Shown here: in pieces, positions 5,633 through 8,331 of the stretch
Layout of the letters: each line of letters starts with the position of its first letter
How positions within the stretch are numbered: the first letter of the stretch is position 1
Source of the DNA: an uncultured Campylobacter sp.
GTDB taxonomy: Bacteria > Campylobacterota > Campylobacteria > Campylobacterales > Campylobacteraceae
DNA: 8,331 nucleotides
NCBI RefSeq assembly: GCF_937997595.1
Contig: NZ_CALKTS010000255.1
Span: 1 to 8,331 of the forward strand
Direction of reading: 5' to 3'
Notes under the pieces: model-generated
Database searches by the model: none
What the model was told of the DNA's origin: nothing
What the model saw: the letters and a program-made list of their open reading frames with translations, nothing else
Position numbers and translations under genes: made by a program

Positions 5633-7689
5633 GCGATATTTTAGAAGGTCTTAATCCCGCTCAGCGCGAGGCTGCGAGCCACGTTGACGGAGCGATGTTA
5701 ATCTTAGCGGGTGCGGGCAGCGGCAAAACCAAAACGATCACCGCGCGCCTTGCCTACTTGCTCTCAAATGGCGTGCCTGCGGAAAATACTCTCACGCTTA
5801 CGTTTACGAATAAAGCCGCCGCCGAGATGCGCTCGCGAGCGCTTAATCTGATAAGCGGGCTAAATTTAAACGGCGTGCCGCTTCTGTGCACCTTTCATAA
5901 ATTCGGGCTTCTGTTTTTAAAATTTCATATTAGTGAGCTTGGGCGTAGCGCAAACTTCCAAGTAATCGATACCGACGATAAGAAAAAGATCATCAAGGGC
6001 TTTGAGATAAATTTGCCCACGTCGCTATTAGCGGCCAAAATTTCAACTTACAAAAATTCTCTGATCGCCCCCAAAGATATCGACGAGCTTCTAAAGGGTG
6101 AGGACGACGAGCTAAGCAGGATGTATAGCGGATTTTACGCGCATTGCGCTGATGCATATAAACGCTACGAGGCGTATTTGGCGGCGAATAATCTTGTAGA
6201 TTTCGATGATCTGCTGATCTTGCCGTATAAAATTTTAAGCGCGAATGAGCGGCTATGCGATGAAATTTCGCGCCGTTACGCCTACATCACGGTCGATGAG
6301 TATCAGGACACCAACGACATTCAATTCAAACTGCTGCAAAAGCTCTGCACCGCGCACGAAAATCTCGTAGTAGTGGGCGATGACGATCAGAGTATTTACG
6401 GTTGGCGCGGCGCGCGGATAGAAAATATTTTAAATTTTAAAGATCAGTTCTCAAACGTAAAATTTATCAAACTCGAGCAGAACTACCGCTCTACGGACGA
6501 AATTTTAAATGCCGCCAACGAGCTTATCTCGCATAACAAAAACCGCCTCGGCAAGAGCCTTACTAGCATGAACGGCGGCGGCGAAAAGATCGAAATTTTG
6601 CGTTCAGACGAGGAGAGTATCGAGGCGGCAAAGATCGCAGAAGCCATCAAAAAGCTGCTTTCAAGCGGCGTAGCGCCCTCTGAAATCGCCGTGCTTTACC
6701 GCGTAAACGCTCTTTCGCGCGCGCTGGAAGAGGGGCTGAATCGCGCCAAAATCCCGTACAAAATGGTAGGCGGCGTGAAATTTTACGAGCGCGCCGAGAT
6801 TAAGGATACGATCGCCTATCTGCGCTTAGTAAACGACGAGCACGACGACTTTTCGATGAGGCGGATCATAAACGTGCCCAAGCGCGGCATCGGCAAGGTC
6901 TCGCTGGCAAAGCTCGAGGAGCTTTCGCGCTTGCGGCTCATCAGTCTATTCGACGCCTTTAGCGAGCCGGACGCGGGGCTTAGCGCCAAGGCGGCGCAGG
7001 CTCTAGCGGAGCTTAAAAGCGGCATCGCTTCTATCTCCGCGCTAGCCGATACGATCAAAAAAATAGACGCGCTGGAGCCCGCTTTCGGGCTAAAGGCCTA
7101 CTATGCCTCGCTTCCGGACGGCGCCGATCGCGTAGCAAATATCGACGAATTTTTGGCGATGCTGAAGGACGAGGCGAGCAATAAGCCCGATTTTGATCTG
7201 GCGGAATTTTTAAACGAGCTGAGCCTTCTTAGCGATCAAGACGCTATCATGGGCGATGCGATAAACATAATGAGCGTGCACGCGAGCAAAGGGCTTGAGT
7301 TTTCGCATCTTTTCGTAATCGGGCTGGAGGAGGGGTTTTTCCCGCTTTTGGGCGACAGTAGCGACATCGAGGAGGAGCGCAGGCTCGCATACGTAGCGAT
7401 TACGCGCGCCAAGCGCACGCTTACGCTTAGCTTTGCCGCTAGCCGCTTTTATCGCGGCAAGCGCGAGAGGCTAGATGCTAGCAGGTTTATAGCCGAGGCG
7501 GGTTTGGTGGCTAAAGAGCCTCCGCGCGAGCAAAGTAGCGGCTTTAGCAAGGGCGAGCTGATTAAGCACAAACTCTTTGGCATCGGACAGATTACGGCGG
7601 TAAACGGCGATCGGCTCACTATAAATTTCGGCGGAATTTCACGCGTGATAATGTCGAATTTCGTAGAAAAGATCGGCGCTTATGAATAG
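5629..7689 (+). CDS. UvrD/Rep/PcrA-type ATP-dependent DNA helicase
   Basis: Superfamily 1A helicase that moves 3' to 5' on single-stranded DNA, used in repair and in restart or clearing of replication forks. The full motif set is present in its 686 residues: Q motif LNPAQ (8-12), Walker A AGAGSGKT (27-34, Lys33), motif Ia TFTNKAAAEM, TFH, Walker B DEYQD (223-227), motif III GDDDQSIYGWRG (250-261), motif IV EQNYRS (283-288), motif V VHASKGLEF (550-558) and motif VI YVAITRAKR (588-596). The C-terminal segment from IKHKLFGIGQI onward resembles the small Tudor-like domain of PcrA/UvrD that contacts RNA polymerase. The ATG overlaps the previous stop as ATGA, and no Shine-Dalgarno is seen, so translation is probably coupled. 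Rep, UvrD and PcrA cannot be separated reliably by eye. C. jejuni annotation, as I recall, calls the ortholog rep. Confidence 0.95.
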   Translation: MSDILEGLNPAQREAASHVDGAMLILAGAGSGKTKTITARLAYLLSNGVPAENTLTLTFTNKAAAEMRSRALNLISGLNLNGVPLLCTFHKFGLLFLKFHISELGRSANFQVIDTDDKKKIIKGFEINLPTSLLAAKISTYKNSLIAPKDIDELLKGEDDELSRMYSGFYAHCADAYKRYEAYLAANNLVDFDDLLILPYKILSANERLCDEISRRYAYITVDEYQDTNDIQFKLLQKLCTAHENLVVVGDDDQSIYGWRGARIENILNFKDQFSNVKFIKLEQNYRSTDEILNAANELISHNKNRLGKSLTSMNGGGEKIEILRSDEESIEAAKIAEAIKKLLSSGVAPSEIAVLYRVNALSRALEEGLNRAKIPYKMVGGVKFYERAEIKDTIAYLRLVNDEHDDFSMRRIINVPKRGIGKVSLAKLEELSRLRLISLFDAFSEPDAGLSAKAAQALAELKSGIASISALADTIKKIDALEPAFGLKAYYASLPDGADRVANIDEFLAMLKDEASNKPDFDLAEFLNELSLLSDQDAIMGDAINIMSVHASKGLEFSHLFVIGLEEGFFPLLGDSSDIEEERRLAYVAITRAKRTLTLSFAASRFYRGKRERLDASRFIAEAGLVAKEPPREQSSGFSKGELIKHKLFGIGQITAVNGDRLTINFGGISRVIMSNFVEKIGAYE

Positions 7690-8331
7690 ATTGTTTTTGG
7701 CGGACAAGCCCGCGGGCATCGGCAGCAATAAATTTTTAAGCGCTCTTAAGCGCAAATACGGCGTGAAAAAGGCGGGCTTTAGCGGCACGCTCGATCCTTT
7801 CGCGAGTGGCGCGCTGATCGTGGCATTCGGGCAATACGCGCGCTTTTTTAGATTTTTAAAAAAGGAGCCAAAAGTTTACGCCGCAACGCTGTGGCTGGGC
7901 GCGCAGAGCCCAAGCGGCGATAATGAAAACATAGGGCGCGTGGAGCAAATTCCGCCGCTTTCGCGCGAGGTTTTAGATACCGCGGTGGCGCAGATGCGCG
8001 GCGAGATAAAATTTATCCCGCCCGCCTTCAGCGCCAAGAAAATTGACGGCGTGCGCGCATACAAGCTCGCTCGCGCGGGCGAAGAGGTGAGCTTGAAAGA
8101 GAGCTCGATGCGGGTTTTTGATGCCGAAATTTTAAGTTACGCTCACCCCTTCGTAAGCTTTCGCGTAGCACTTAGCGAGGGCGGCTACGTGCGCTCTTTC
8201 GCGCAAATTTTAGCAGGAAAGCTGGGCGTTTGCGGCACGCTAAGTGCGCTTAGACGAGAAAACGAGGGGGCTTTTGATTTGAAAGATCCGCGCTTTGCGG
8301 ACGAGGCGGCGCTAAATCCGCTCGAGTTTTT
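7682..8331 (+). CDS. truB: tRNA pseudouridine-55 synthase TruB, 3' end beyond the window
   Basis: Makes the pseudouridine in the T-psi-C loop of tRNAs. 216 codons are open to the window edge with no stop, so the gene is cut off by the window, not broken. The catalytic motif GTLDPFASG (residues 35-43) contains the nucleophile Asp38. Other family landmarks are KPAGIGS (9-15), the base-stacking Tyr66 in VYAATLWLG, PPAFSAKKIDGVRAYKLAR, and YVRS (169-172) with the conserved Arg171. The His of the usual GHTGTLDP is Phe here (GFSGTLDP); a Phe/Tyr at this place is, as I recall, normal in Campylobacter. The start ATG overlaps the last codons of the helicase by 8 nt, and only a weak AAAAGA-like ribosome site precedes it. 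csrA and ispE may follow, judging from C. jejuni gene order (inference). Confidence 0.95.
   Translation, partial: MNRLFLADKPAGIGSNKFLSALKRKYGVKKAGFSGTLDPFASGALIVAFGQYARFFRFLKKEPKVYAATLWLGAQSPSGDNENIGRVEQIPPLSREVLDTAVAQMRGEIKFIPPAFSAKKIDGVRAYKLARAGEEVSLKESSMRVFDAEILSYAHPFVSFRVALSEGGYVRSFAQILAGKLGVCGTLSALRRENEGAFDLKDPRFADEAALNPLEF

Overview
The window looks like a chromosomal housekeeping segment from a Campylobacter species, most likely one of the higher-GC oral lineage (C. gracilis, rectus, showae or curvus type). Three things support this. The MetK protein carries Campylobacter-type wording (GGGAQSSKD instead of GGGAFSGKD). The non-coding DNA is full of AAATTT/AAAATTTT words. The gene order metK < > sstT, M3 peptidase, small hypothetical, UvrD-like helicase, truB matches what I recall of the C. 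jejuni Cj1096c-Cj1102 neighbourhood. The coding DNA is much more GC-rich than in C. jejuni. The species assignment is inference.

Layout. Positions 1-598 hold no gene I can support. This stretch is AT-rich, has several inverted repeats and is dense in RAATTY words. metK (599-1798) is on the minus strand. A 144-bp gap separates it from divergent sstT (1943-3202) and carries both promoters. sstT ends at a strong intrinsic terminator (about 3218-3256). An extended -10 promoter (3278-3286) then starts a tightly packed plus-strand operon: an oligoendopeptidase F-like M3 peptidase (3313-5223), a 135-residue protein (5225-5632), a UvrD/Rep/PcrA helicase (5629-7689) and truB (7682 to the window edge, incomplete). 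Gaps in the operon are 1 nt or overlaps of 4 and 8 nt, so translational coupling is likely.

How the genes work together. metK makes S-adenosylmethionine and sstT imports serine/threonine. They share only a regulatory gap. The operon mixes peptide degradation, DNA unwinding/repair and tRNA modification, which is an ordinary housekeeping arrangement in this lineage.

I found no defence system, mobile element, CRISPR array, rRNA or tRNA gene. The observations most worth following are: (1) the 135-residue protein resembles SspB-type ClpXP adaptors in motif order; (2) RAATTY words are strongly enriched outside genes, and RAATTY is the methylation mark C. jejuni uses to recognise its own DNA in transformation; (3) the peptidase carries a low-complexity insert of about 65 residues inside its catalytic domain; (4) there is a small terminator-like hairpin just ahead of the helicase start codon.
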